From: an uncultured Collinsella sp.
GTDB lineage: Bacteria; Actinomycetota; Coriobacteriia; Coriobacteriales; Coriobacteriaceae
Reading direction: 5' to 3'
Assembly: GCA_900544425.1 (NCBI GenBank)
Contig: UQUX01000005.1
Coordinates: forward strand, 1-37,100
DNA length: 37,100 bases
Part shown: piece after piece, positions 10,101 through 18,963 of the stretch
Position numbering within the stretch: the stretch's first letter is position 1
Layout: every line of letters begins with the position of its first letter
Translations under genes and position numbers: made by a program
Notes under the pieces: generated by a model
Databases searched by the model: none
Told to the model about the DNA's origin: nothing
Seen by the model: only the letters and a program-made list of their open reading frames with translations

Positions 10101-10871
10101 CTATTCCACAACGCCGCTCTCGGTTCCATACGACGATACCGGCGCCTCGACCACATGGTGATATCGATCGATAAAGATTGCACGGGCACCCAGGCGTCGT
10201 ACCAAATCCTGATGGTGCGTGCTCATCAAGACCGTCTTACCGGCAGCAACATAGGCCAGTAGAAAGTTGACCACGATGTCGCAAGAGTCCTCGTCAAGTC
10301 CGTTGGTAGGCTCGTCGAGCACCAGGATATCCGGGTTCATCGACACGACGGCAGCCAGCGCCACGCGCTTCTTTTGCCCGCCCGAAAGCTGATAGGGCGA
10401 GGCATCGACCAGATCGGCAACCTGGAACAGCTCCATGGCGTCGCGGACGCGACGCTCGAGCTCGTCTGCCGGCAGCCCCATTTGAGCCGGGCCAAACGCG
10501 ACCTCCTCGCCCACCGTGGCGCAAAAGAGCTGCGCATCGGCATTCTGGAACACAAAGCCCACGCGCTGATGGAACCGCTGGGCCGTCGCGGAATCCTTGA
10601 GATATGCCGCATCGACCGCATGCCCGTCAAACAGATACGCACCCGCGTCCACAAGTTCAAGGCCGTTGATAAGGCGCATGATCGTCGTCTTGCCGCAGCC
10701 GTTGGGACCGAGCAGAGCAACGAGCTCCCCACGGTTCACCTGCAATGAAATGCCGTCGATCACCGTATGACCCGCATAGGAAAACAGCACGTCGCGAAAC
10801 TCGATGATCGGCGTGACCTCGGTGCCGGCAGCACCGCTCGCACCCATCGCGTTATTCGTATCGTTTGCCAA
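10101..10871 (-). CDS. cbiO: Nickel/cobalt ECF transporter ATPase (CbiO/NikO type)
   Basis: 256 residues from a TTG start with GAAGGG 7 nt upstream. It is the ATP-hydrolysing subunit that drives metal import through the membrane partners encoded just upstream. Visible: Walker A GPNGCGKTT, the Q-loop region FVFQNADAQLF, ABC signature LSGGQKKRVALA, Walker B ILVLDEPT, and a switch histidine in MSTHHQD. The QNADAQLF motif is typical of ECF-type ATPases. It lies 44 nt downstream of the EcfT gene, third in the nikMN-cbiQ-cbiO unit. Nickel rather than cobalt is suggested by the fused NikMN and the NikR-like dyad at 12873. Confidence 0.92.
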   Translation of the reverse strand: MANDTNNAMGASGAAGTEVTPIIEFRDVLFSYAGHTVIDGISLQVNRGELVALLGPNGCGKTTIMRLINGLELVDAGAYLFDGHAVDAAYLKDSATAQRFHQRVGFVFQNADAQLFCATVGEEVAFGPAQMGLPADELERRVRDAMELFQVADLVDASPYQLSGGQKKRVALAAVVSMNPDILVLDEPTNGLDEDSCDIVVNFLLAYVAAGKTVLMSTHHQDLVRRLGARAIFIDRYHHVVEAPVSSYGTESGVVE

Positions 10872-10915
10872 AACGTCGCCCTTCCCTACTCACATCGACG
10901 GTTCGACCGTCCGCG

Positions 10916-11752
10916 CTACAGCACCGCGCACAACACGGCGAGCAACGCAACGCCGGCCGCGTAAACCGCATCGCGCCAGCCAAAGCCGCTCCGTGCAGGC
11001 GCCGGATACACGCCGGCGAAGCCGCGGCACAGCATGGCCTCGTCCATCGCGCGGCTGCATTCCATCGCCTTGATAAACGTCATGCCCATGATACCCGCCA
11101 GCGAGTCGGTACGCGAAAAACCCGCGGGCGCGGAACCGACGCTGCGCAGCATGACCGATTCGCACAGATTGTGCGCCGTGCGACCCAGCACCTCAATGTG
11201 CTTGAGCGCCATATCAAACGTAAAGATAACTTCGTCGGGCAGATGAAGCATCTTGAGCGCCGCCGACATGCGGCTCCACGTGAGGGTCCACGAAACGCCC
11301 AGCACCAGCGACACATTAATGAAGGTCTTGAGCGCAATCTTGAGCATGGCGCTCGTGGCAGACGCGCCCAGCAGCAGGGCAGGCAGTGCCAGAACCACCG
11401 CAAACCCCGCGGCAGCCAACGCCGGCACAAAGGTTGCCCGCAGCCCGCGTACGGGGCGCACGGCAACGAGCACCAGCGCGATAGCCGCCATCAACATGAG
11501 GTGCAGCGGGCTCTGCGTCAGACACACACACAGGACGCAAACGAACATCCCCACCAAACGCACCGGCGCCGAAACGGAAGAAAGGGCGCGGTCGATTATC
11601 GACCCGCCCTTGTGCGCGCCTCCACCCAGGCGAACCCGCTCAAGCAGGCTCGCCAGGTGCAGGACATTCTTTTGCATCACGCGATGCCGAGCTCCCGCGG
11701 GCTCATACCGCTGCTCGACCGCAAGCCAGCTAGGCAGTTCGACCGTCGCCAT
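10916..11752 (-). CDS. cbiQ: ECF transporter transmembrane protein (CbiQ/EcfT family)
   Basis: 278 residues. An integral membrane coupling protein with hydrophobic segments at about 65-80, 84-100, 108-130 and 140-155 and a last one at the C-terminus (AVYAAGVALLAVLCAVL). The cytoplasmic loops carry the EcfT coupling motifs (for example SRAMDEAMLCRGF, an A-R-G-type motif) that contact the ATPases. The start overlaps the 3' end of nikMN by 23 nt, so the genes are co-translated. It joins the substrate-binding NikMN to CbiO. Confidence 0.9.
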   Translation of the reverse strand: MATVELPSWLAVEQRYEPAGARHRVMQKNVLHLASLLERVRLGGGAHKGGSIIDRALSSVSAPVRLVGMFVCVLCVCLTQSPLHLMLMAAIALVLVAVRPVRGLRATFVPALAAAGFAVVLALPALLLGASATSAMLKIALKTFINVSLVLGVSWTLTWSRMSAALKMLHLPDEVIFTFDMALKHIEVLGRTAHNLCESVMLRSVGSAPAGFSRTDSLAGIMGMTFIKAMECSRAMDEAMLCRGFAGVYPAPARSGFGWRDAVYAAGVALLAVLCAVL

Positions 11753-12815
11753 GCGTTCCGCTTTCCTTAACCGTCAGCGAAATCAGACGGAATGCGATGG
11801 TGAGCACCGCCACGCCAATCACGCCGGACAGGATATACATGGCAGCCTGACCGGCAAAGCCAAGACCCTGTTCCTCGGAATAGGCCTGCAGGTAATCACC
11901 CGTAGGCAGAGCGTCGGCAAAGGTCGGGGCATCGAGGCCGACCGAAGCCTGCAGGCTGTCGTCGCCAGCCTCCTGGACGGCAGTTGCAGCGCCCTCGGCG
12001 TCCCACTCACCCCAGGCGTCACCGGTAGCAAGCAAACCCAGCGGCGTAGCCACCACGAGCACAGCGACCAGGATGAGCGTGGGGACCAGCGAGGTCTTCT
12101 TGGCGGTTGCGCCCTCGGACTCCAGCAGGCCGTCGGAAGCCTCGGGCCCGACGATAACGCTCGGCGCCGTCTTCTTAATGAAACCGTAGATTGCGGCCGT
12201 CGCCACGCCCTCGACGACACCGGCGACCAGCATATGCGGGATCAACATGGCAGGGATAGCAATAGACAGCGGAAAGGGGCAGTACAGCGGAGCGCCCGAA
12301 GCATTCGTGAAAAGCATCGGCTGAATACCAAACTCGATTGCTGCGCACAGGGCCGCCAGGCACAGGCCGACCCAGCCGCTTACGATGGCCGAAACCGAGG
12401 TGCCCCAGCTCTTGTCGTGCAAACGGCTGTTAAGCGCACGGAACACGATGGCTGCGGCAAACGGCAGCACGAAGGCCATGTTAAAGCAGTTAGCGCCAAA
12501 GGACAGGATGCCGCCGTCGCCAAACAGCAGCGCCTGCAGCGCCAGCGCGACCGAGACAGCAATGGCCGCGGCCTCCGGGCCCAGCAGCAGCGCGATGAGG
12601 GCACCGCCGACGGCATGACCCGTGGTGCCGCCGGGCAGCGGCACGTTGAACATCATAAGCAAGAAGGAAAATGCGGCGCAGATGCCCAGGAAAGCCATGT
12701 GCTCGCGATCGAGCGTGGCGCGCACCTTCTTGATACAGTGAACCCAGACGGGCACCATCGCCACCGCCATGACGGCATCGGTCTGCGGGGACAGATAATT
12801 ATCTGGAATGTGCAT
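11730..12815 (-). CDS. nikMN: Fused NikMN/CbiMN nickel-cobalt ECF substrate-binding protein
   Basis: 361 residues. It begins MHIPDNYLSP; in the CbiM/NikM family the conserved N-terminal His region coordinates the metal. Several membrane segments follow (FLGICAAFSFLLMM, LIALLLGPEAAAIAVSVALALQALL). After residue ~250 there is a CbiN/PDGLE-like tail: one membrane segment, TPLGLLATGDAWGEW, a soluble loop and a final membrane segment (GQAAMYILSGVIGVAVLTI). CbiM and CbiN are separate in many bacteria; here they are one chain. This is the first gene of the unit, with a strong promoter and a dyad over the start site (see 12873-12939). Confidence 0.9.
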   Translation of the reverse strand: MHIPDNYLSPQTDAVMAVAMVPVWVHCIKKVRATLDREHMAFLGICAAFSFLLMMFNVPLPGGTTGHAVGGALIALLLGPEAAAIAVSVALALQALLFGDGGILSFGANCFNMAFVLPFAAAIVFRALNSRLHDKSWGTSVSAIVSGWVGLCLAALCAAIEFGIQPMLFTNASGAPLYCPFPLSIAIPAMLIPHMLVAGVVEGVATAAIYGFIKKTAPSVIVGPEASDGLLESEGATAKKTSLVPTLILVAVLVVATPLGLLATGDAWGEWDAEGAATAVQEAGDDSLQASVGLDAPTFADALPTGDYLQAYSEEQGLGFAGQAAMYILSGVIGVAVLTIAFRLISLTVKESGTHGDGRTA

Positions 12816-12872
12816 GTACGCCTCCCGGTTATCGGCGCACGGAATTGCAACGCCGCTTGAATCACCTTTCCA

Positions 12873-12900
12873 GTGTTACGTAATGTCAGATTCGTAACAC
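12873..12900. promoter_or_regulatory. NikR-like operator dyad of nikMN
   Basis: GTGTTACG at 12873-12880 and CGTAACAC at 12893-12900 form an exact dyad; GTGTTAC to GTAACAC leaves a 14-nt spacer. From memory, long-spacer GTGTTAC/GTAACAC dyads are one NikR operator type, while GTATGA/TCATAC is the enterobacterial type. It starts a few bases after the predicted start site, a position where a repressor would block transcription. Confidence 0.65.
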
Positions 12901-12910
12901 GCCACGGGCT

Positions 12911-12939
12911 ATCATAGCAAAACGGCGCACTGCCGACAA
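12911..12939 (-). promoter_or_regulatory. nikMN promoter
   Basis: On the minus strand -35 TTGTCG (12939-12934), a 17-nt spacer and -10 TATGAT (12916-12911). The predicted start is near 12904, leaving a leader of about 90 nt. Confidence 0.8.
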
Positions 12940-12953
12940 AGCAGCACGCCGTT
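12919..12953 (-). terminator. pheT terminator overlapping the nikMN promoter
   Basis: A minus-strand stem AACGGCGTGCTGC pairs with the CAGTGCGCCGTT arm (7 GC-rich pairs, two G-T wobbles, then 4 pairs) and is followed by TTTTG. The nikMN -35 lies in the loop and descending arm. Confidence 0.7.
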
Positions 12954-13061
12954 ATGTAATGCGCGTGTCATATATGCAGGCTCAGCAGCGCCTTATACCG
13001 GGCATAACAGTCACGTAGGATTCGGCAGCAGCCACCGCTGACCCATACCCCGGCGCAGGAC

Positions 13062-15515
13062 CTAGCCGCGGACCTCGCCGTTTACGCCCTTGCACACCTT
13101 GGTAACGATCTTCTGGTGCGCCTTTTCGACCTCTTCGCTGGTAAGCGTGTGGTCGTCGGAGCGATACGTAAGCGCAAAGGCCATGGACTTCTTGCCCGCT
13201 CCGATGCGGATGGGATCGCGGTAGACGTCGAACAGGCGCACGCCCTCGAGCAGCTTGCCGCCGGCGCTGGCAATACGGCGCTCAAGATCCTCGCAGGTCA
13301 CAGCGTTGTCGACCACGATAGCAAGGTCGTGCTCAACAGCCGGATACTGCGAGAACTCGCGGTAGTTCTCCTGGTTGCGGGCGCCCTTGATCAGCTTGTC
13401 CAGGTCGAGCTCAAAGGCAACGACGACCTCGTCAATGCCCATAGCCTCGCGCGCCTCGGGGTGAATCTCGCCAACCCAGCCCAGCACGGTACCGCCCGAG
13501 AGCACCTCGGCAGCACGACCCGGCTGCAGGAAGGCATAGCCCTCGCCCTCGACGGGACGGAAGCGAACCTTCTCGATGCGCAGCTGGGCGAGCAACTCCT
13601 CGACGATGCCCTTGCCAAAGAAGAAGCGCAGCTTGCGGTACTTCATGTTCCAGGACTGCTCGCTCCACTGGCCCGAGAGCACACCCGCCACGGACTTGGT
13701 CTCCTTGGGTAGGCTGGCATTCTCGCGACCGTGGAACAGGCTGCCGACCTCGTACAGGTGTACGTTGGGCGTACCGTGCGCCTCGTTGTAGGCCACGGAC
13801 TGCAGCAGGCCCGGCAGCAGCGAACGACGCATCTCGGTCTGCTCGGCTACCAGCGGGTTCATGAGAACCACGGGGCAGCCGCGGCCCTCGGTGGACATGC
13901 CAATCTTCTCCAGGTCGCCCGGGGCGGCAAAGCCAAAGGTCGTGGTCTCGTTGAGGCCACAGGCGCGCAGGATCTCGCCAACCTTGCGGGTAAGCTTCTG
14001 CTCGCGCGTCAGACCGCCGATGTGGTTCTTGGCAGCCGGAATGGTCGCCGTGACGCGACCCATGCCCCACAGGCGCAGGACCTCCTCGATCAGGTCGATC
14101 TCACGCGACAGGTCGGGACGGAAGCTCGGCGGCGTGACCATAAAGTCCTCGCCGTCGCGCTCGACGGTGCAGCCCAGGCGGGTGAGCGAGCGCTCGATAA
14201 AGTCGGGCTCGATGTTGGCACCGCAGATGGCGTGCACGCGGGCCAGGCGCAGCTTAATGCTGTCGATGGTCTTGGGCGCGGGGAAAACGTCGACATAGCC
14301 GGGAGCAACCTCGCCGCCGGCGATCTCCTCGATGAGCGCGCACGTGACGTTGGCGACATCCACGCAGCCGGTCTCGTCGACCTGGCGCTCAAAGCGAATG
14401 GAGGCGTCAGAGATCAGCGACAGGTCGCGGCTGGTGTGCGAGGTGCGGCCGGCGTTGAAGCAGGCGCTCTCGACCATCACGTCAACGGTATCGTCCTCGA
14501 TCTCGGAATCCATGCCGCCCATAACGCCGGCCAGCGCCACGGGACGCTCGCCGTCGGTGATGAGGCCCATGCCGGCGTCGAGCACGCGCTCCTCGCCGTC
14601 GAGGGTCGTAAACTTCTCGTCCTGTTGGGAGGCGCGAACCACCACGCGGCGATGGCCATCGCGCTCGGCAAAGGTGTCGAGGTCAAAGGCGTGCAGCGGC
14701 TGACCGGTGAGCATCATCACATAGTTGGTGATGTCAACAATGTTGTTGTGCGGGCGCACGCCCAAGGCGTTAAGGCGCTTGACCATCCAGTCGGGCGACG
14801 GGCCGACCTTGACGTTGCGCACGATGCGGGCAACGTAGCGGTCGCACAGGCCCTCGTCGGCAATCTCGACGGAAAGCTCGTCGTCAGTCGCGCGGCCGGT
14901 CTCGGCCTTGATGGCGGGCAGCTCAACGTGGAAATCGCGATCGAAGATGGCACCGGTCTCGCGGGCCATGCCGATCATGGACAGGCAGTCGGGGCGGTTG
15001 GGCGTGATCTCGCAGTCGAGCACGGTGTCGCTCGAGCCCACATACTCGGCAAACGGCATGCCGCAGGGCGTATCCTCGGGCAGGATCATAATGCCGGAGT
15101 GGTCGCCGCCCAGACCGAGCTCGCGCGCGGAGCAGTTCATGCCCATGGACACGACACCGCGAAGCTTGCTCTTCTTGATCTTGACGTCGCCGGGCAGAAC
15201 TGCGCCGATCATGGCCGTGACGATGTGGTCGCCGGCCTCGAAGTTCTGCGCGCCGCAGACGATCTGCAGCGGAGCGGGGTTGCCGTCGGCGTCGAGATTC
15301 TTGTCGCCCACATCGACCGAGCACACATACATGTGGTCACTATCGGGGTGCAGGGTCTTGGTGAGCACCTTGGCGGTCACCACGTGGTCGAAGGACTCGC
15401 CCACGGTGTCGATCGCCTCGACCTCGGTGCCGGTACGGATATATTCGTCCGAAAGAGTCTTGGGATCCTCCGGAATATCGATCATGGTCTTGAGCCAGTC
15501 GTAAGAAACACGCAT
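13062..15515 (-). CDS. pheT: Phenylalanine-tRNA ligase beta subunit
   Basis: 817 residues, typical for bacterial PheT (about 800). The ATG at 15515 has AAGGAGA 5 nt upstream. It pairs with PheS as a heterotetramer that charges tRNA-Phe. In order: an N-terminal MRVSYDWLKTMIDIP, an EMAP-like tRNA-binding domain (HPDSDHMYVCSVDVG, then CGAQNFEAGD), the B3/B4 editing region, B5, and a catalytic-like core with VGSLFHGRENASLP. The last ~95 residues are the FDX-ACB anticodon-binding domain (SQYPAVEHDLAIVVD). It lies downstream of pheS after an unusual 184-nt structured gap and shares the T-box control. Confidence 0.97.
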   Translation of the reverse strand: MRVSYDWLKTMIDIPEDPKTLSDEYIRTGTEVEAIDTVGESFDHVVTAKVLTKTLHPDSDHMYVCSVDVGDKNLDADGNPAPLQIVCGAQNFEAGDHIVTAMIGAVLPGDVKIKKSKLRGVVSMGMNCSARELGLGGDHSGIMILPEDTPCGMPFAEYVGSSDTVLDCEITPNRPDCLSMIGMARETGAIFDRDFHVELPAIKAETGRATDDELSVEIADEGLCDRYVARIVRNVKVGPSPDWMVKRLNALGVRPHNNIVDITNYVMMLTGQPLHAFDLDTFAERDGHRRVVVRASQQDEKFTTLDGEERVLDAGMGLITDGERPVALAGVMGGMDSEIEDDTVDVMVESACFNAGRTSHTSRDLSLISDASIRFERQVDETGCVDVANVTCALIEEIAGGEVAPGYVDVFPAPKTIDSIKLRLARVHAICGANIEPDFIERSLTRLGCTVERDGEDFMVTPPSFRPDLSREIDLIEEVLRLWGMGRVTATIPAAKNHIGGLTREQKLTRKVGEILRACGLNETTTFGFAAPGDLEKIGMSTEGRGCPVVLMNPLVAEQTEMRRSLLPGLLQSVAYNEAHGTPNVHLYEVGSLFHGRENASLPKETKSVAGVLSGQWSEQSWNMKYRKLRFFFGKGIVEELLAQLRIEKVRFRPVEGEGYAFLQPGRAAEVLSGGTVLGWVGEIHPEAREAMGIDEVVVAFELDLDKLIKGARNQENYREFSQYPAVEHDLAIVVDNAVTCEDLERRIASAGGKLLEGVRLFDVYRDPIRIGAGKKSMAFALTYRSDDHTLTSEEVEKAHQKIVTKVCKGVNGEVRG

Positions 15516-15602
15516 CTAGCTCTCCTTTCATACTGAAAGCCTGCGAAGAAATGCAGGTGGAAACTTCAACTTTGTGAACATTCCTTACAAAGCGAGGGTT
15601 GT

Positions 15603-15687
15603 CCAAGTGCGGCAGATCGGCCCGAAAGAGGAGCGCCGCGTACTTTGGTACGCAAGCGACGAATGAGCGCCGAGGTGCCGTGCTTGG
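15603..15687. repeat. Long hairpin between pheS and pheT
   Basis: CCAAGTGCGGCA (15603-15614) pairs with TGCCGTGCTTGG (15676-15687) with wobbles, then TCGGC (15617-15621) with GCCGA (15669-15673). A perfect cap follows: GCGTAC (15638-15643), loop TTTG, GTACGC (15648-15653). The element starts 13 nt after the pheS stop. No T-tract, no ORF. It could be an RNA processing or stability element between the two genes, or a REP-like sequence. Confidence 0.7.
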
Positions 15688-15699
15688 GCAAGCCGCAGC

Positions 15700-16776
15700 C
15701 TAGAACTGATTCAAGAAGCGCATATCGCCCGTCATGAGAGTTCTGAGGTCGGGCAGGTCGTAGCGCAGGGCCGCGACGCGCTCGGCGCCAATACCAAAGG
15801 CGAAGCCGGTGTACTTCTCGGGATCGATGCCGCAGTTGATCAGGACGTTGGGGTCGACCATGCCGCAGCCCAGGATCTCGATCCAGCCGCTGTGCTTGCA
15901 GAAGTTGCAGCCCTTGCCGCCGCACACGTGGCAGCTCACGTCCACCTCGCAGCTAGGCTCGGTGAAGGGGAAGAAATGCGGGCGGTAACGCGTCTTGCGG
16001 TCCTCGCCAAACATGCATTTAACAAAGTAGTCGAGCGTACCCTTAAGGTCGCCAAAGGTGATACCTTCGTCGACGACCAGGCCCTCGATCTGGTTGAACT
16101 GAGGCAGGTGGCAGGCATCGGCCGTGTCGGGACGGTAGACGGTGCCCGGGCAGATCATGTAGATGGGCGGCTTCTGCGACTCCATGGTGTGGATCTGCAC
16201 GCCCGAGGTCTGGGTGCGCAGCAGCACATCGGACTCGCCGTGGGCGTGAGCCTCAGGGTGCGCGACGCTGCCGGGGTTGTTGTCGACCACGTAGAAGGTA
16301 TCGCGGGCCGAGCGGCTCGGGTGATCCATGGGAGCATTGAGCGCAGTGAAGTTGTAATAGGAGGTGTCGACCATGGGGCCGGACTCGACGGTGTAGCCGA
16401 TGCCGCAGAAGATGTCCTCGGCCTCCTCGATGATCTGCTTGATCAGGTGCTGGTGACCGATCTGCGGACGGATGCCCGGCAGCGTGATGTCGACGGCCTC
16501 GTGCTCAAGTGCGTGCTTGAGGGCGGCGGCCTTCATCTCGGTGGTGCGCTCGTCGAGCATGCCCTCGATCAGCTGGCGCATCTCGTTGGCGCGCTTGCCC
16601 ATCACGGGACGATCCTCGGGGGCGAGCTTGCCCATCATACGCATCAGGCCGGTAATACGACCCTTGCGGCCGAGCAGCTCAACGCGCGCAGCCTCGAGCT
16701 TGGCGGCGTCGTCGGCGCCTGCGACGAGCTCCTTGGCCTCTTCCTCGAGTTTGACCAGATCATCAATCAGACTCAT
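15700..16776 (-). CDS. pheS: Phenylalanine-tRNA ligase alpha subunit
   Basis: 358 residues from the ATG at 16776 (AAGGGA upstream). The frame is open 37 codons further, but that part is the T-box terminator, so the longer start is rejected. The N-terminal ~85 residues form the coiled-coil tRNA-binding arm (LEEEAKELVAGADD). The class II core follows: motif 2 region FYVVDNNPG and SVAHPEAHAHG; FNQIEGLVVDE; and motif 3 at GFAFGIGAERVAALRY. A Cys-rich insert CHVCGGKGCNFC precedes WIEILGCGMV, as in many bacterial PheS. With PheT it activates phenylalanine. Regulated by the upstream T-box. Confidence 0.97.
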   Translation of the reverse strand: MSLIDDLVKLEEEAKELVAGADDAAKLEAARVELLGRKGRITGLMRMMGKLAPEDRPVMGKRANEMRQLIEGMLDERTTEMKAAALKHALEHEAVDITLPGIRPQIGHQHLIKQIIEEAEDIFCGIGYTVESGPMVDTSYYNFTALNAPMDHPSRSARDTFYVVDNNPGSVAHPEAHAHGESDVLLRTQTSGVQIHTMESQKPPIYMICPGTVYRPDTADACHLPQFNQIEGLVVDEGITFGDLKGTLDYFVKCMFGEDRKTRYRPHFFPFTEPSCEVDVSCHVCGGKGCNFCKHSGWIEILGCGMVDPNVLINCGIDPEKYTGFAFGIGAERVAALRYDLPDLRTLMTGDMRFLNQF

Positions 16777-16861
16777 GTCTTCCCTTTCGTCTCTCGCGCA
16801 TTCGCCTGCCGGGACGACCGATGCCGCTTGGCGCTGCGAAAACGCGGCCCGGTTCGGTAAC

Positions 16862-16900
16862 AAAAAACCGCCCTCGGGCATGTGCATTGCCCAAGGACGG
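16862..16900 (-). terminator. T-box leader terminator
   Basis: A 13-bp stem (CCGTCCTTGGGCA with TGCCCGAGGGCGG, including G-T pairs) followed by six T on the minus strand. The T-box sequence immediately upstream can pair with its 5' arm to form the antiterminator. Confidence 0.92.
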
Positions 16901-17155
16901 TTGAATTCCGCGGTACCACCTTGTTTGACCCGGCGGATGTCTGGCCCGCCGCGCCCACTCTGCGCCCCTTGTCGCGAGGCTCACGGCTTCCCTACTGGGG
17001 CTTCGCCGCCGCTGGCCGCGCGCCCGTTGAGGTCGCTGCTCGGGAGTGAACGCTTGGCCCTTGCCACCGCAGGAAGGCTTGCAGCCCATGACCTTCCCTC
17101 TCTTGCCGGCGACGCGGCGGGCAAACCCTCTCCGTCAACGCATTGGGCTATAGGA
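16862..17155 (-). ncRNA. T-box riboswitch (tRNA-Phe) controlling pheST
   Basis: The diagnostic T-box AAGGTGGTACCGCGG lies at 16922-16908 on the minus strand, directly before the leader terminator. About 230 nt of stem I-III type sequence precede it. A TTC at 17050-17048 followed by A in an internal-loop context is the best specifier candidate and would match Phe codon UUC. Uncharged tRNA-Phe would bind and allow read-through into pheS. The 5' end near 17155 is approximate; the specifier is inferred. Confidence 0.92.
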
Positions 17156-17279
17156 TAACACATTCTGCGAGCATATCGCCGCGTTCCGTTTTGTTCGCAC
17201 TGGGTACAAGACGGGTAGCTGTGCAAACTGGCCGCACGCCTACCCGTGGCGTCCGGTCTGCGAGATCAAGGATATAGGT

Positions 17280-18854
17280 ATGGGAAAGAAACTCGATAAG
17301 AAGGCCAAGGCCGCCGTGGCCAAGGCCTCTAAGAGCGCCAAGGCGGGCAAGGGCATCAAGAAGCTCCGCAAGCTCGAAGGCAAACTGTGGACCCGCGAGT
17401 ACCTGCTCAAGATTGCCGAGTTCGATGGCGCGACGATTGCCCCCGCCAACGGCGCCGCGGCCCGCGCCGATGCTATGGGCACCCTTGCCGGCGAACATCA
17501 CAAGCTCCTGACCAGCAAAAAGTCCGTTGAGCTCGTGCGCTCTCTCGCGCGTGAGACGGTTGCAGGCGGCAAGATCGACGACCCGCAGCTGCTCGACGAG
17601 ATTCGCGTGCTCGGCCGCGACCAGCGCGAGGCAAGCGCCATTCCCACCGAAGAAGCCGAGGCCTGGACCAGGCTCACCTGCGAGGCCGACGCCGTGTGGC
17701 ACAAGGCCAAAACGGCCAATGACTGGGCGAGCTTTGAGCCCTATGTGGACAAGATCGTCAGCCAGCTCAAGCATCAGGCCGAGCTCATGGACCCCAAGCG
17801 CGACCCATACGACGTGTGGCTCGACCAGTACGAGCGCGGCCTTTCCACCGAGAGCTTCGACGCATTTTGCGAGGAGGTTAAGGCCATGGTCGTGCCGCTC
17901 GTTCACGCCATCGGCGAGCGCGGTCAGCAGCCCGCTGCCGACTTTTTGCATGCCCGCGTGCCCGAAGCCGCCCAGCGTGCCATGAGCTTCGACCTGATGA
18001 AGCTCGTCGGCCTTAACCTGGACGACACCACGCTCGCCTTTACCGAGCATCCGTTTAGCGAGGGCTTTGCCGTGGGTGACGCGCGCATCGCCACGCACAT
18101 CTACGAGGACGACTGCATCTCCAACGTCTACAGCATCATCCACGAGGCCGGTCACACCATGTACGAGCTGGGCGTGAACCCCGCCTACGCGCGCACGTGC
18201 CTGGAGGGCGGCACCTCCATGGGCATCCACGAGAGCCAGAGCCGCTTCTTTGAGAACACCGTTGGCCGCAGCCGCGCCTTTATGGGGCCGCTGCTCGAGG
18301 TGTTGCGCCGTCACGCGCCCGAGGTCTACGGCAACGTGGACGAAGATGCGCTCTACCACGCCGTGAACATCGCCCAGCCGTCGCTGATCCGTACCGAGGC
18401 CGACGAGCTCACCTACCCGCTGCACGTTATGGTGCGCTACCAGATCGAGCGCATGCTGTTTGCCGGCGAGGCCACGGCCAAGGACATCCCCGCGCTTTGG
18501 AACCGCTTCATGGATGAGTACCTGGGCATTCCCGTTCCCGACGACACGCACGGCTGCCTACAGGATACGCACTGGAGCGGCGGCTCGTTTGGCTACTTCC
18601 CCACGTATGCGCTGGGCAGTGCCTACGATGCCATGTTTGTGCCGGCCATGTGCCGCGACGGTGTCGACCTTAACGGCGCCTGTGCGAGCGGCGACCTGGC
18701 GCCCGTCCGTGCCTGGCTGGGCGAGCACATTTGGCAGTGGGGCCGCGCCAAGGACGCGCCGGAGCTCATCAAGGGCGCCTGCGGCATGGACTTTGACGCC
18801 CGCTACTACTGCAGCTACCTGCAGGACAAGTTCACCACGCTGTACCAGCTGTAA
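17280..18854 (+). CDS. M32-family metallocarboxypeptidase (Taq-type)
   Basis: 524 residues; ATG at 17280 with AAGGA 7 nt upstream. Carboxypeptidases of this family remove C-terminal amino acids using one divalent metal ion. The HEAGH zinc motif is at 288-292. Further family markers: HPFS (before it), GIHESQSRFFEN, IRTEADELTYPLH, and DTHWSGGSFGYFPTYALGS near the C-terminus. The first ~30 residues are a lysine/alanine-rich tail (KKLDKKAKAAVAKASKSAK) not usual in the family, and the core then starts at LEGKLWTREYLL. No signal peptide, so cytoplasmic. Monocistronic, divergent from pheS, with a strong terminator. Confidence 0.95.
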   Translation: MGKKLDKKAKAAVAKASKSAKAGKGIKKLRKLEGKLWTREYLLKIAEFDGATIAPANGAAARADAMGTLAGEHHKLLTSKKSVELVRSLARETVAGGKIDDPQLLDEIRVLGRDQREASAIPTEEAEAWTRLTCEADAVWHKAKTANDWASFEPYVDKIVSQLKHQAELMDPKRDPYDVWLDQYERGLSTESFDAFCEEVKAMVVPLVHAIGERGQQPAADFLHARVPEAAQRAMSFDLMKLVGLNLDDTTLAFTEHPFSEGFAVGDARIATHIYEDDCISNVYSIIHEAGHTMYELGVNPAYARTCLEGGTSMGIHESQSRFFENTVGRSRAFMGPLLEVLRRHAPEVYGNVDEDALYHAVNIAQPSLIRTEADELTYPLHVMVRYQIERMLFAGEATAKDIPALWNRFMDEYLGIPVPDDTHGCLQDTHWSGGSFGYFPTYALGSAYDAMFVPAMCRDGVDLNGACASGDLAPVRAWLGEHIWQWGRAKDAPELIKGACGMDFDARYYCSYLQDKFTTLYQL

Positions 18855-18879
18855 GGCATAACCGACACGCCAACGCAAA

Positions 18880-18918
18880 GGGGGCGCCGCGGAACCAATC
18901 CGCAGCGCCCCCTTTTTT
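18880..18918 (+). terminator. Terminator of the M32 carboxypeptidase
   Basis: GGGGGCGC-c-GCGG pairs with CCGC-a-GCGCCCCC and is followed by six T, 26 nt after the stop. Confidence 0.93.
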
Positions 18919-18963
18919 CACCTAGTCGTTTAAGAACGTCCCCAATGACTACAGCGTCGAGCA

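Noticed and set aside
13731..15536. 601-codon plus-strand open frame opposite pheT
   Set aside because: Shadow of pheT; repetitive Ala/Gly/His/Val composition, no ribosome site.
16777..16887. N-terminal 37-codon extension of pheS
   Set aside because: It is the T-box terminator region; the ATG at 16776 has its own ribosome site.
17148..18551. 467-codon minus-strand open frame opposite the M32 carboxypeptidase
   Set aside because: Shadow of a gene whose HEAGH and other motifs are intact.
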